Source: Marinobacter iranensis
Lineage (GTDB): Bacteria; Pseudomonadota; Gammaproteobacteria; Pseudomonadales; Oleiphilaceae
Length of the DNA: 64,000 nucleotides
NCBI RefSeq assembly: GCF_029207565.1
Contig: NZ_JANCMW010000009.1
Location: 1-64,000 of the forward strand
Direction: 5' to 3'
Shown: positions 19,118 to 27,525 of the stretch, piece after piece
Numbering within the stretch: the stretch's first letter is position 1
Layout: each line of letters opens with the position of its first letter
The notes under the pieces: model-generated
Databases searched by the model: none
The model's input: the letters and a program-made list of their open reading frames with translations, nothing else
Told to the model about the DNA's origin: nothing
Program-made: the position numbers and the translations under genes

Positions 19118-19180
19118 TTAACATTTCTGTCTAGACTGTTTTACACTGTTTAACGACGTCGTTAGCCAAACGCTAACGAC
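19118..19180 (+). promoter_or_regulatory. Promoter and 5' stem-loop of the alanine-rich lipoprotein gene
   Basis: TTAACA (19118-19123) and TACACT (19142-19147) are separated by 18 bp. Immediately after the expected start is a perfect 9-bp inverted repeat (GTCGTTAGC 19158-19166, GCTAACGAC 19172-19180) with a 5-base loop. The hairpin would sit at the very 5' end of the mRNA, like leader stem-loops that protect abundant outer-membrane-protein messages. It could instead be an operator. Confidence 0.55.
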
Positions 19181-19254
19181 CCCGTTTTGACAGAATGTCT
19201 GCACCAACGACTTCTGGAACGCAGGAAATAAAACGACCAATAAGGGGATTTACA

Positions 19255-19536
19255 ATGCGTAAACTGACAATCGCAGGGTTTGCACTGGCCACCGCACTGA
19301 CCGCAGGTTGTGCGACTACTGACCAGGGCGCAATCGACGATGCAAATGCAACTGCATCTTCCGCCGAGCAAACCGCTGAAAATGCACTGAACACCGCTAA
19401 CAGCGCTTCCAGCGCAGCTCGTTCTGCCCAGGCCACTGCTGATGAAGCTCTGGCCGCAGCCCGCGCTGCCCAGCGTTCCGCTGAAGAAGCCAATGAGCGT
19501 GCCAAGCGTATGCTCGAGCGTGCCAGCCAGAAGTAA
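19255..19536 (+). CDS. Lpp/OprI-like alanine-zipper lipoprotein
   Basis: This 93-residue lipoprotein has a signal peptide ending in a lipobox (ATALTAGCA, Cys at about residue 19). A long helical region of alanine-spaced heptads follows (TASSAEQTAENALNTANSAS...), and the protein ends in a basic tail (ERAKRMLERASQK). The alanine zipper and small size match the Lpp (Braun) / OprI family of trimeric outer-membrane lipoproteins, whose C-terminal Lys is covalently bound to peptidoglycan; a C-terminal Lys is present. The start ATG 19255 has AAGGGG eight bases upstream, which favours it over the ATG at 19195. It has its own promoter, 5' stem-loop and strong terminator, so high expression is expected. 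Confidence 0.9.
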   Translation: MRKLTIAGFALATALTAGCATTDQGAIDDANATASSAEQTAENALNTANSASSAARSAQATADEALAAARAAQRSAEEANERAKRMLERASQK

Positions 19537-19552
19537 GGCTGTTGCGTAAAGG

Positions 19553-19582
19553 AAAAGGCCGGGTATCATCCCGGCCTTTTTT
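19553..19582 (+). terminator. Bidirectional intrinsic terminator
   Basis: GGCCGGG (19557-19563) pairs with CCCGGCC (19570-19576), followed by six Ts and preceded by four As. It therefore serves the lipoprotein gene on the plus strand and can stop the slipin message on the minus strand. Confidence 0.92.
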
Positions 19583-19602
19583 ATGCGCATGAAAGCAGCT
19601 CG

Positions 19603-20397
19603 TCAGGATTCGTCGTTGTCGCTCTTCGGCTTCTGCGATGAGGGTTTGTTGTTCATAAAGGCAGACATCATTTCCATCGGCAGCGGGAACACAATCGTGG
19701 AACTGTTGTTGGTGCTCATATCCGCCAGGGTCTGCATGTAACGCAACTGCATTGCCCCGGAGTTGGCGGACATGACTTCAGCAGCCTCCACCAGCTTTTT
19801 GGATGCCTGCAGTTCACCTTCCGCATGAATCACTTTCGCGCGCCGCTCGCGTTCCGCCTCGGCCTGGCGGGCAATGGCGCGAATCATGGACTCGTTGAGG
19901 TCCACATGCTTGATCTCGACATTCGCCACCTTGATGCCCCACTCCTCGGTCTGGGCGTCGATAATTCCCTGAATGTCTGAATTCAACTTATCACGCTCGG
20001 ACAACATTTCATCCAGATCGTGCTTGCCCAGTACCGAGCGCAGTGTGGTCTGGGCCAACTGACTGGTGGCCGAGCCGAAATCCTCCACACGGATAATGGC
20101 CCGCTCGGGGTCGACCACCCGGAAATACAGCACAGCATTGACCCGCACCGTGACGTTGTCCTTGGAAATGACGTCCTGACTCGGTATATCCAGGGCAATC
20201 ACACGCAAATCCACGCGGGTCATCTGTTGGATACCGGGAATGATGATAATCAGGCCGGGGCCTTTGACACCCTGAAAACGTCCAAGGAAGAAAACAACAC
20301 CACGCTCGTATTCCGGCAGAATCTTGATGGCCGACCCTAGGATCAGCAGGAGCACCACCGTGGGTGCGATATAGGGAATCAGGTCAGTTATGTTCAT
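19603..20397 (-). CDS. Slipin family (stomatin-like SPFH) membrane protein
   Basis: This 264-residue protein has one N-terminal membrane segment ([14 protein letters not shown], about residues 13-26) followed by an SPFH/prohibitin domain ([21 protein letters not shown]...). A helical region ([24 protein letters not shown]) and a C-terminal hydrophobic stretch (MMSAFMNN) follow. Bacterial slipins form oligomers in membrane microdomains and are nearly always encoded beside an NfeD-type serine protease. Here nfeD lies 57 bp upstream on the same strand. In archaea the NfeD protease cleaves the stomatin C-terminal hydrophobic segment, and such a segment is present here. Role inferred: membrane quality control. 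Confidence 0.92.
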   Translation of the reverse strand: MNITDLIPYIAPTVVLLLILGSAIKILPEYERGVVFFLGRFQGVKGPGLIIIIPGIQQMTRVDLRVIALDIPSQDVISKDNVTVRVNAVLYFRVVDPERAIIRVEDFGSATSQLAQTTLRSVLGKHDLDEMLSERDKLNSDIQGIIDAQTEEWGIKVANVEIKHVDLNESMIRAIARQAEAERERRAKVIHAEGELQASKKLVEAAEVMSANSGAMQLRYMQTLADMSTNNSSTIVFPLPMEMMSAFMNNKPSSQKPKSDNDES

Positions 20398-20454
20398 AAG
20401 GCCTCCTTGGTTGGCTGGATCGCCGTATACCCTGTAAACACGTTCTAGCCGGGG

Positions 20455-21939
20455 TCAGTTCTCCGTCCTTTGCGCTTCCACGTAAACCGTCAACCCCTCA
20501 ATCGCCGTCACTCGTAATCTGTCTCCCGTTTGGACAGGCCTCGGGCTGATGGCGTTCCAGCGCTCGCCACTCATTTGCACATGGCCCCTGAAATCGCCGT
20601 CCTGCTCCTCGAATTCATCCAGTGCCGTGACGGTTTCATGGAGAATCTGTTCACTGCCACTCACCGGGTGCTTCCGGCGCAGGCCGATAAAGCGTATCAC
20701 CGTCCAGAGTGTGAAGCCGGCAACAACCAGCGCCGTACCCCCTATGGTGGGCAGGGATACCTCCTGGTGACTGCCGTCCATCAGGATAATGGAGCCGGTT
20801 ACGAACGCCACAATGCCCCCTATACCGAGTATGCCGAAGCTTGGCATGAAGGCCTCCCCCACAATGAAGGCAAGCCCCAGCAGAATCAGCGCCAGGCCGG
20901 CGTAATTGACAGATAGAACCTGGAAGGCGAACAGCGCCAGAATCAGGCAGATGGCACCAATCACACCCGGAAATACAGCACCGGGATTGGAAAGTTCAAA
21001 GATGATGCCATAGAAGCCGATGATCATCAGGAAATAGGCAACGTTAGGGTTCGTGATCACCGACAGCAGGCGGGTGCGCCAGTCCGGGTCCGCCCTTGTC
21101 AGTTCAATGTTCGCCGTGGCCAGCGTTCTCTCACCATCCGCCATTTTCACGGTACGTCCGTCCAGCTGTTCCATCAGGCTGGTCATGTTATTGGCAACCA
21201 CATCCACAACATTCTGCTCCAGGGCGTCTTCGGCGCCCAGGTTGACCGCCTCACGCACCGCTTTCTCGGCCCAGTCGGCATTACGGCCATGGCGCTCTGC
21301 CAGGCCGCGGATATAGCTGACTGCATCTTCCAGAACCTTGCGCTCCATGGCAGAGTCCCCACGGCGTTTTTCGGGCTCGGATTCATTGCCCTGCGCTGCT
21401 TCTTCGCCCTCGGCAGTTGCATTCTCATCCGGACCGGAGTCTTCAGTTTCCTGCTCTGGTTTCTGCTCTGACTCCCCGGAGCCCGGCAGGCCGCCCATCT
21501 GGACTGGCGTGGCTGAGCCAAGGTTGGTTGCCGGTGCCATCGCCGCCACATGGCTGCCGTAAAGGATATAGGTGCCGGCACTGGCAGCGCGGGCACCTGC
21601 TGGAGACACCCAGGTAACTACCGGTACCGAAGAAGAAAGGATTTCCTTGATAATGCCGCGCATGGATTCCATCAGGCCACCGGGCGTGTCCATCTGAATG
21701 ACCAGCACGTCGGCACCCTCAGCCTCGGCGCGACGGATACCCCGCACCACGTAGTCCATAGTGGCAGGGCCAATGGCGCCTTCCACGGTCAATACGAGAC
21801 CGGTCGGTGAATCATCCTGCTGTGCAATAACCGTATGGGACAGTGATCCCAGCGCAAGCACCAGGCCAAGCAGAAAGATGGCCGGCCCCCAGGGCAGGCG
21901 GCCGGAGGAAAATGATCGGTTGGGTCGGTTCGCGTTCAT
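20455..21939 (-). CDS. NfeD family membrane serine protease (ClpP class)
   Basis: This protein of about 494 residues starts with a signal anchor (FLLGLVLALGSLSHTVIAQQ). A ClpP-class Ser-Lys protease domain follows (LTVEGAIGPATMDYVVRGI; nucleophile region GARAASAGTYILYG; Lys in the ERKVLEDAVSYIRGLAE region). An acidic, low-complexity insert (SEQKPEQETEDSGPDENA, about residues 160-195) lies inside the protease domain. About four membrane helices precede a C-terminal NfeD OB-fold domain (VQTGDRLRVTAIEGLTVYVEA). I chose ATG 21939 because GGGGAGG lies just upstream; the preceding GTG at 21942 is too close. It is paired with the slipin gene and lies 27 bp after the LysM L,D-transpeptidase gene, so the three may share a transcript. 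Confidence 0.92.
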   Translation of the reverse strand: MNANRPNRSFSSGRLPWGPAIFLLGLVLALGSLSHTVIAQQDDSPTGLVLTVEGAIGPATMDYVVRGIRRAEAEGADVLVIQMDTPGGLMESMRGIIKEILSSSVPVVTWVSPAGARAASAGTYILYGSHVAAMAPATNLGSATPVQMGGLPGSGESEQKPEQETEDSGPDENATAEGEEAAQGNESEPEKRRGDSAMERKVLEDAVSYIRGLAERHGRNADWAEKAVREAVNLGAEDALEQNVVDVVANNMTSLMEQLDGRTVKMADGERTLATANIELTRADPDWRTRLLSVITNPNVAYFLMIIGFYGIIFELSNPGAVFPGVIGAICLILALFAFQVLSVNYAGLALILLGLAFIVGEAFMPSFGILGIGGIVAFVTGSIILMDGSHQEVSLPTIGGTALVVAGFTLWTVIRFIGLRRKHPVSGSEQILHETVTALDEFEEQDGDFRGHVQMSGERWNAISPRPVQTGDRLRVTAIEGLTVYVEAQRTEN

Positions 21940-21966
21940 CACTCCTCCCCTTATCCGTTCGGCGGA

Positions 21967-23034
21967 TCAGAACCAGAGACGTGGCTTCTCACCTTCTTCG
22001 CCATCAGGGGTACTCCGTACCGCCCCGGCACCCTCGTGCGCAACCCGGGTCAGGCGTTCACCAACCATGCGCGGAATCCCGTCTGCCTGGTCAACAGCCA
22101 GCTCAATCGCCATACGCTTGACTTCCACGCCGGGCATTTTCTGGCGAAACTCTTCTACCGTTCTCTGCACTTCCTTCCACAACTGTTCCCGATCCTGCTG
22201 GCTGTATTCCTCTTCAGGGCGATGTACCTCAAGCCAGACTTCATTGCCTTTAAGGCCAATTTTCACCGGCTGGCGGATAACCTGTACCGGTGTGCCCTTG
22301 CTGACTTCGTAGACAAACCGGGATATGTCCTCGTTGTACATACGGAAACAGCCATGGCTGACCTGCATCCCCACTCCGAACTGCTTGTTGGTGCCATGAA
22401 TGAGATAGCCTTTCTCGCTTAGCATCAACGCGTGGGATCCCAGAGGGTTACCCGGCCCAGGGGGAATCATCCTGGGCAGGTAATCGCCCGAAGCCTCGTA
22501 TTCGGCACGAATACTCGCCGGTGGATACCAGGCCGGTGACTCCAGCGGCATGGTCACTTCGGCATTGGTCAGTGGTGAAGGATTTTCATCGGTACCCACT
22601 CCCACCGGATAAACCTGCACCTTCCCTTCAGTAAAGTAGTACAAACGGTATTCCGCCAGATTGATAACAATACCCTCGCGCTTCACGTCCGGTAGCACGT
22701 AGTGTCGGGGTACCGTAATCCGCGTGCCTTCACCAGGAAGCCAGGGGTCGACGCCGGGGTTTGCTTTTACCAGTTCCAGGTAACCAAGGCTGGCGCGATT
22801 GCCAATTCCCGCAAAGGTGTCTTCATAGCGGGTAGTCATTATCGACAGTTCCCCGGCCAGATCACCCTTGATGGAAAACCTCGGAACACGGGGCTTTTCC
22901 GGGACACCCTGTTCCGGTTCAGAAGCGCTCAGTGCCTTGCCCGCTGCCTGTGGCGCAGATTCTGCGAACAGCGGACCGGCCGGCACCAAGGCCAGCAAGA
23001 ACAACAAAAAGCCTGTTACATGTTTTCGATACAT
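21967..23034 (-). CDS. LysM-containing L,D-transpeptidase (YkuD family)
   Basis: This 355-residue exported enzyme starts at ATG 23034 (MYRKHVTGFLLFLLALVPAG, a clear signal peptide), which I prefer over an upstream in-frame start at 23076. A degenerate LysM-like segment (YEDTFAGIGNRASLGYLELVKANPGV, about residues 68-105) precedes the YkuD catalytic domain (INLAEYRLYYFTEG). The active site is HGTNKQFGVGMQVSHGCFRM, giving the canonical SHGC with catalytic Cys near residue 235. Enzymes of this architecture (ErfK, YbiS, YcfS, YnhG) anchor Braun-type lipoproteins to peptidoglycan or form 3-3 cross-links. The alanine-zipper lipoprotein 2.4 kb away is a plausible substrate. The C-terminus is a long charged helical region of unknown role. 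Confidence 0.92.
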   Translation of the reverse strand: MYRKHVTGFLLFLLALVPAGPLFAESAPQAAGKALSASEPEQGVPEKPRVPRFSIKGDLAGELSIMTTRYEDTFAGIGNRASLGYLELVKANPGVDPWLPGEGTRITVPRHYVLPDVKREGIVINLAEYRLYYFTEGKVQVYPVGVGTDENPSPLTNAEVTMPLESPAWYPPASIRAEYEASGDYLPRMIPPGPGNPLGSHALMLSEKGYLIHGTNKQFGVGMQVSHGCFRMYNEDISRFVYEVSKGTPVQVIRQPVKIGLKGNEVWLEVHRPEEEYSQQDREQLWKEVQRTVEEFRQKMPGVEVKRMAIELAVDQADGIPRMVGERLTRVAHEGAGAVRSTPDGEEGEKPRLWF

Positions 23035-23082
23035 AGCGTCCAAATCCGGCATCCGGTCTGTTGCGACAGTTAACAAAGTGCC

Positions 23083-23652
23083 TTAGGCCGACATCAGGGT
23101 TGCCCACAAGGTAGCAATTGCCAGAATCACGAAAAGTATGCTTGCGCCGATTCTGGCCGTGGCCAGTGGCAACCTGTCCATCAACCATTTACCAGCCATG
23201 ATAACCGGTATATTAGCCAGCAGCATACCAACGGTGGTACCCATAATCACCCAGAAGGTTTCCGTATACCGTGCCGCCAGTACCACGGTCGCTATCTGGG
23301 TCTTGTCGCCGATTTCCGCCAGGAAAAACATCACCGTCGTGGCCATGAAGGCTCCCATCCCCAGAAACGCCGAATCGCCACTGTCATCCTTGTCCGGAAT
23401 AAGCAGCCACAGCGCAATGGCCACAAAGCTGAAGGCCAGTATCCAGGGCAGCCAGGCCTCCGGAATCCATTCGGCAATCCAGGCACCCAAAAGGGCCGAG
23501 AGCGCATGATTCAGAAGGGTGGCGACAACGATACCGAGAATAATGGGATAACGTTTGGCGTAACGGGCAACCAGGAAGAGGGAAAGCAGTTGGGTCTTGT
23601 CACCGATCTCAGCGATAGCGACGGCAAACGTTGAAGCGAGAAAAGCGTCCAT
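23083..23652 (-). CDS. mneA: TMEM165/GDT1 family manganese exporter (MneA-type)
   Basis: This 189-residue membrane protein has six helices arranged as an inverted repeat. Each half carries the UPF0016 signature (AIAEIGDKTQLLSLFL near residue 12 and FLAEIGDKTQIATVVL near 110). In Vibrio and Xanthomonas this family exports Mn2+ and protects against manganese intoxication. The start ATG 23652 (MDAFLASTF) is chosen because GGAG lies seven bases upstream; the in-frame ATG at 23673 would add seven residues and place the Shine-Dalgarno sequence inside the gene. The yybP-ykoY Mn2+ riboswitch lies in its leader (23705-23850), strongly supporting Mn2+ as substrate and induction by Mn2+. Confidence 0.93.
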   Translation of the reverse strand: MDAFLASTFAVAIAEIGDKTQLLSLFLVARYAKRYPIILGIVVATLLNHALSALLGAWIAEWIPEAWLPWILAFSFVAIALWLLIPDKDDSGDSAFLGMGAFMATTVMFFLAEIGDKTQIATVVLAARYTETFWVIMGTTVGMLLANIPVIMAGKWLMDRLPLATARIGASILFVILAIATLWATLMSA

Positions 23653-23704
23653 GAAAAACTCCGGGGCGGACATTCAGACATGAGACAGCCCACCTTCCGC
23701 CCTG

Positions 23705-23850
23705 GGAGGTGAAACTGCCTCAGGTCTTGCCAGTTTCACCATTTTGCCGGTGAAACATGATAGCCACGGAGATTGAGCCCCAAGTATGTTGACTACCATC
23801 CGCCCCTGGAAACGGGTTCCGTTGCGGAGGCTACTCCCCTGAAGAGTGCG
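23705..23850 (-). ncRNA. yybP-ykoY manganese riboswitch
   Basis: The minus-strand leader of mneA contains the conserved AGGGGAGTAGC box (complement of about 23829-23839). It is followed by a loop with GTAGTCAACATACTTGG and, after a variable arm, GGCAAGACCTGAGGCAG. These are hallmarks of the yybP-ykoY aptamer that binds Mn2+ between its two loops. Alternative pairing between GTGAAACTG and CAGTTTCAC repeats near the 3' end could form the expression switch. Ends are approximate. Confidence 0.92.
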
Positions 23851-23882
23851 GGAATCTTAGTCAATTGCGAGCCCAATGGCAA

Positions 23883-25211
23883 CTAGGCGCGCATCTTCCA
23901 TACCGGAATGGCAGCCACCGCCACGAACGCAGCCACCAGCCACCACGCCGAATGGAAGGCCCCGATGGTCGGGATGCCACCACTGTGATCGCCAAACTCA
24001 ATGGTCAGGGCAACAATATTGACACCGAAGGCACCCCCCAACTGGCGGGTGAAGTTGATGGTGCTTGAGCCGGCGCCCAATTGTTCCGGAGCCAGCGGAT
24101 TCAGTGCACCCGTGGACAGAGCCGGCAGCATAAAGCCGATGCCGATTCGTCCCAGCACCGTCCACAACGCCAGCCAGCCGAAGGCGAGCTCAAGATCCGA
24201 TACCGCGAACAACATCGCCGACGCGGCGAACAGGATGATTCCGAAAATAACCAGCTTTCGGGCACTCATACGGTCCGCCAGCCGCCCCGCCAGGGGGAAA
24301 GTCATACCCAGCACAATACCCGCCGGCAGCATGAGCAATCCCGCTTCGGTGGCAGTGAATCCCAGGGATGTCTGAACGAACAATGGCACCAGGTACGTGG
24401 AGCCGAACAGGGCAAGCCCCAGTGCCATGGCGCCCAGGTTGGCATACACGAAGGCCGGGTTACGCAACAGAGCGAGATTAACCAGCGGGTGGCGGGCACG
24501 TCGCTCGCGAACCACAAACAGCAGCAGGACCACGATCGCAACGATACCTTCGAGCAGTATTCGCCCCTCCTGCCCGGTAAGCTCTTGCAACCGGTTGAGT
24601 GTGTCCAGGGAGAGCCCGATGGCAACGCCCAGCAGCACCAGCCCGAGAAGGTCAAATCGGTAGGGTGCGGGGCGGGAAACCGGCAACGGCAGGAAGCGCC
24701 AGGCCATCAACACACCGGTCAGCGTAACGGGCACTGGCGCAAACATGACATAACGCCAGTCCAGCTGGTCCACCAGGAAGCCACCGAGCACGGGGCCAAG
24801 AGCCGGGGCCAGAATAACCCCCATGCCATAGATCCCCATGGCCTGGCCACGACGGTTACGGGGGAAAATCCGGAACACAAGATACATGCCCATGGGCTGC
24901 ATCAGCCCCGCCATGGCGCCCTGACCGATACGAGCGGCAATCAGCTGTTCCGGCGAGGTGGCAAAACCACCCAACAGGGAGATAACGGTAAAAAGAAACA
25001 TGGCCGTGGCCAGGGTCTTACGCACCCCGAAATGATCCAGGAGCCATGAGGAGGCAAGCATGGTGGTGGTCATGGCAGCAATGAACCCGGTCGCCAACCA
25101 GTGAACCTGGCCCTGGCGAATACCAAATTCCAGCATGATGTCGTGGAGGGCAACGTTTACCACAGTCGCGCTGAGCACGGTTGCCATGGTGCCCAGCATC
25201 ACCGTGGCCAC
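23883..25211 (-). CDS. MFS drug:H+ antiporter, DHA2 (EmrB/QacA) type
   Basis: This membrane transporter of at least 442 residues contains the DHA2 signatures: LSATVVNVALHDIM in helix 1, ASSWLLDHFGVRKTLATAM between helices 2 and 3 (motif A), and ALGPVLGGFLVDQLDWRYVMFA (motif C and the following loop). Proton-driven export of toxic hydrophobic compounds is the family role. The coding frame clearly continues upstream of the GTG at 25211 (...EGLRARYGERWRWLA). No ATG, GTG or TTG is available there, but a CTG at 25274 lies eight bases after GGAGGG and would give a 463-residue protein. I report the conventional start and flag the CTG. The marR gene ends 39 bp upstream of that CTG, forming a regulator-efflux operon. 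Confidence 0.9.
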   Translation of the reverse strand: MATVMLGTMATVLSATVVNVALHDIMLEFGIRQGQVHWLATGFIAAMTTTMLASSWLLDHFGVRKTLATAMFLFTVISLLGGFATSPEQLIAARIGQGAMAGLMQPMGMYLVFRIFPRNRRGQAMGIYGMGVILAPALGPVLGGFLVDQLDWRYVMFAPVPVTLTGVLMAWRFLPLPVSRPAPYRFDLLGLVLLGVAIGLSLDTLNRLQELTGQEGRILLEGIVAIVVLLLFVVRERRARHPLVNLALLRNPAFVYANLGAMALGLALFGSTYLVPLFVQTSLGFTATEAGLLMLPAGIVLGMTFPLAGRLADRMSARKLVIFGIILFAASAMLFAVSDLELAFGWLALWTVLGRIGIGFMLPALSTGALNPLAPEQLGAGSSTINFTRQLGGAFGVNIVALTIEFGDHSGGIPTIGAFHSAWWLVAAFVAVAAIPVWKMRA

Positions 25212-25313
25212 CGCCAGCCAGCGCCAGCGTTCACCGTAACGGGCTCTCAGCCCTTCGACCGTATTATCACTCAGACCGACAACCCTCCAACCGGATGCAC
25301 CGCCCGAACGTCG

Positions 25314-25739
25314 TTACTTCTGGCGCTCGGCATTCTCCATGATTCTGTGGAAGACCTTGACAGCACTTTCGATGTCCTCGTCGCTGATGCCGTCCAGCAT
25401 TTCCTCACGCAGGCGTGCGGCACGCTCGGTCAGCACGTTCATGAACTCGGTCCCGTCCGGGGTAAGGTGAAGGCGGCGGGCACGACGGTCATTGGGGCAG
25501 GGACGACGTTCAATCAGGCCCTGCTGCTCCAGGCTGTCCAGCAACCGCACCAGGGTCGGATTCTCAATGGCCATCAGGCGGGCCAGCTCACGCTGGGTCA
25601 GCCCTTCACCACCTTGCTGCAGATAGACCATGGTGGTCCAGCGAGCCTGGGTGACGCCCAGATCCTTAAGGCGCTCATCCAGCAATTTGCGCCAGCGACG
25701 GGTCACCCGGGCGACGGCAAAGGGAAACTGATCTCTCAT
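25314..25739 (-). CDS. MarR family transcriptional regulator (SlyA-like)
   Basis: This 141-residue winged-helix repressor has a helical dimerisation region at both ends. The wHTH is at about residues 47-100 (LTQRELARLMAIENPTLVRLLDSLEQQGLIERRP, then the wing NDRRARRLHLTPDG). MarR proteins release DNA when they bind phenolic or other toxic ligands. The gene immediately precedes the DHA2 efflux gene on the same strand, a classical arrangement for self- and pump-repression. The intergenic region upstream (25740-25929) is AT-rich and would hold the operator. I see no certain palindrome there. Confidence 0.92.
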   Translation of the reverse strand: MRDQFPFAVARVTRRWRKLLDERLKDLGVTQARWTTMVYLQQGGEGLTQRELARLMAIENPTLVRLLDSLEQQGLIERRPCPNDRRARRLHLTPDGTEFMNVLTERAARLREEMLDGISDEDIESAVKVFHRIMENAERQK

Positions 25740-25929
25740 GATCTGGAACTCCGGTAATGGGTATCGACTGCTTTACTACCTGTAACGAATACCACTGCCG
25801 AAACGGTGCAGTGACAATGAAAGTTACCAATAGTAAGCTAACAATTAAGATAAAAACAGATATGCAAGGCAAAACAAAATCGGGGAAAACCGAGAGGCGC
25901 TGCGCGCACGCAGCAGGAGACAGGCCTTG

Positions 25930-27216
25930 TCAGCCGGTCTTTCGCAGGTCCTCTTCGTGCATTTCCGAGGCCTCCGGCGACTCGTGGAATTCCTCGTTCC
26001 GCGGGTCCATTTCCGTCAGTACCGGTGAGGTTTCCGGCATAGCCGGTATAAAGTGCTCCTGATCCGCCACTGGCACGTCGTCGGTGTGGCTGATGCGATA
26101 ACTGGTAATCACCGCCAGCACCACCAGGAATCCGGCATTGCCAAAGAACAGGCCCCTCGGGCCCAGTATGCTCACCAGCTCGGCCATGACCACAGGGCCG
26201 ATCACACTGCCGACACCGTAGCTAAGCAACAGCGTTGCGCTGGCGGCAACGATACGGTTGCTTTCCATGCGGTCATTGGTGATCGCGACTGCAATCGGGT
26301 ACAGGGTGGCTGACAGACCGGTAAACAGCCCCACCAGCAAGGTCAGCAACCACATCCGCTCAGCACCGAACACACCTACCAACACTGCTGACGTGCCCGC
26401 CATGACCGCTACCCAGAACATCACGCGACGACGGTCAAAACGATCACATATAAGCCCAAGCGGCCAGGCCAGAATCATGGCGGCAACAATGGCGCTGGCC
26501 ATGAAGGTGGACACCCGGCTGACCTCCAGGCCCACCATGGTGGCGTAGACCGGCCCGAGGGCGTAGAAGGAACCGATCATCACACCGCATATCAGGGCGC
26601 CGGACACGCCGGTGAACGACTCCCGTGCCAGAGTGAAGAAGGACAAACGCTGGGACTGCTCTATGACCGGCGCGTCCATTTTTGTCAGCGACAGCGGAAC
26701 CAGCGCCAGGGCCAGCAGAATCGCCGCCAGAGAGAAGGGGATGAACGATGATGGCTCACCCACATTGATCAGCAACTGGCCACCGGCGGCGGACAGGTAA
26801 AATACGATCTGGTAAACCGCAAACAGGGCGCCACGGTTGGCATTGCTGGCACGGCTGCTGAACCAGCTTTCAATCACCACCAACACACCGGCCACGCTGA
26901 AGCCGGACAGCGCACGCAGGATTGCCCAGAACACCTCGGACACCGCCATCGGGTACAACAGCGCGCACACTGCAGCCATGGCTGCGAACACTGCAAAAGC
27001 ACGGATATGTCCGACACGACCGATGATGTGATGTACATAGAGTGTGCCAAGCACAAAGCCAATGGAATAGCACACCAGTATCCAGCCGATAATGTCTGGC
27101 GAGACTGCCTCAATACTCAGGCGGACACCCAACAGGGTCATCAGGAAGGCGTTGCCACTGACCAGCAGGACGATACTGAGGATCAGGGCTGAAAGCGAAG
27201 TGACCATTCGGGTCAT
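25930..27216 (-). CDS. MFS transporter (YcaD-like)
   Basis: This 428-residue permease has 12 predicted helices. The N-terminal half shows a motif-A-like loop (VLGTLYVHHIIGRVGHIRAFAVFA), and the conserved IESWFSSRASNANRGALFAVYQI segment is typical of the YcaD/MFS_1 subgroup. The hydrophilic C-terminal tail (about 55 residues, rich in Glu and Pro) is cytoplasmic. The start ATG 27216 (MTRMVTSLS) is chosen because GGAG lies nine bases upstream; an in-frame start at 27279 would add 21 residues without a ribosome-binding site. The substrate is not deducible. It is divergent from the WYL regulator gene, 309 bp away, which may control it. Confidence 0.87.
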   Translation of the reverse strand: MTRMVTSLSALILSIVLLVSGNAFLMTLLGVRLSIEAVSPDIIGWILVCYSIGFVLGTLYVHHIIGRVGHIRAFAVFAAMAAVCALLYPMAVSEVFWAILRALSGFSVAGVLVVIESWFSSRASNANRGALFAVYQIVFYLSAAGGQLLINVGEPSSFIPFSLAAILLALALVPLSLTKMDAPVIEQSQRLSFFTLARESFTGVSGALICGVMIGSFYALGPVYATMVGLEVSRVSTFMASAIVAAMILAWPLGLICDRFDRRRVMFWVAVMAGTSAVLVGVFGAERMWLLTLLVGLFTGLSATLYPIAVAITNDRMESNRIVAASATLLLSYGVGSVIGPVVMAELVSILGPRGLFFGNAGFLVVLAVITSYRISHTDDVPVADQEHFIPAMPETSPVLTEMDPRNEEFHESPEASEMHEEDLRKTG

Positions 27217-27525
27217 CTGACTGGCTCCGGCGTACTTGAGAAAAGAGTTGATACGAGGATGTAATGAAAGTAGCAGCAACGCCGGAACATTGCCGAGCGT
27301 GAATTAGAACAGGGCACAATCCACAAAACCACTACGCAGTTCCCGAGATCCCGAATACTGCTTGCAGCGCCGTGATGACTGGATTTAACATCGTTTTACA
27401 TTAAGGTGACGTAACACACGCTGGCGGCCTGAGGGGTTAACATGTGGGAAGTTTTATCGCTGCCCATTTCAACCCACGAGAGTCTCTCAACTCATGCAAT
27501 CCACGCTAACCATGAGCGCCTGGTT
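27217..27525. promoter_or_regulatory. Divergent promoter region between the MFS gene and the WYL regulator
   Basis: This 309-bp region has no gene. The central part (27370-27410) is AT-rich, and TTTAACATCGTTTTACATTAA near 27386 could provide promoter elements for the plus strand. No convincing perfect operator palindrome was found. Confidence 0.35.

Noticed and set aside
24081..25049. 322-residue plus-strand frame
   Set aside because: It is fully antisense to the DHA2 transporter gene, rich in Gln/His/Arg as expected for the complement of membrane-protein codons, and has no ribosome-binding site.
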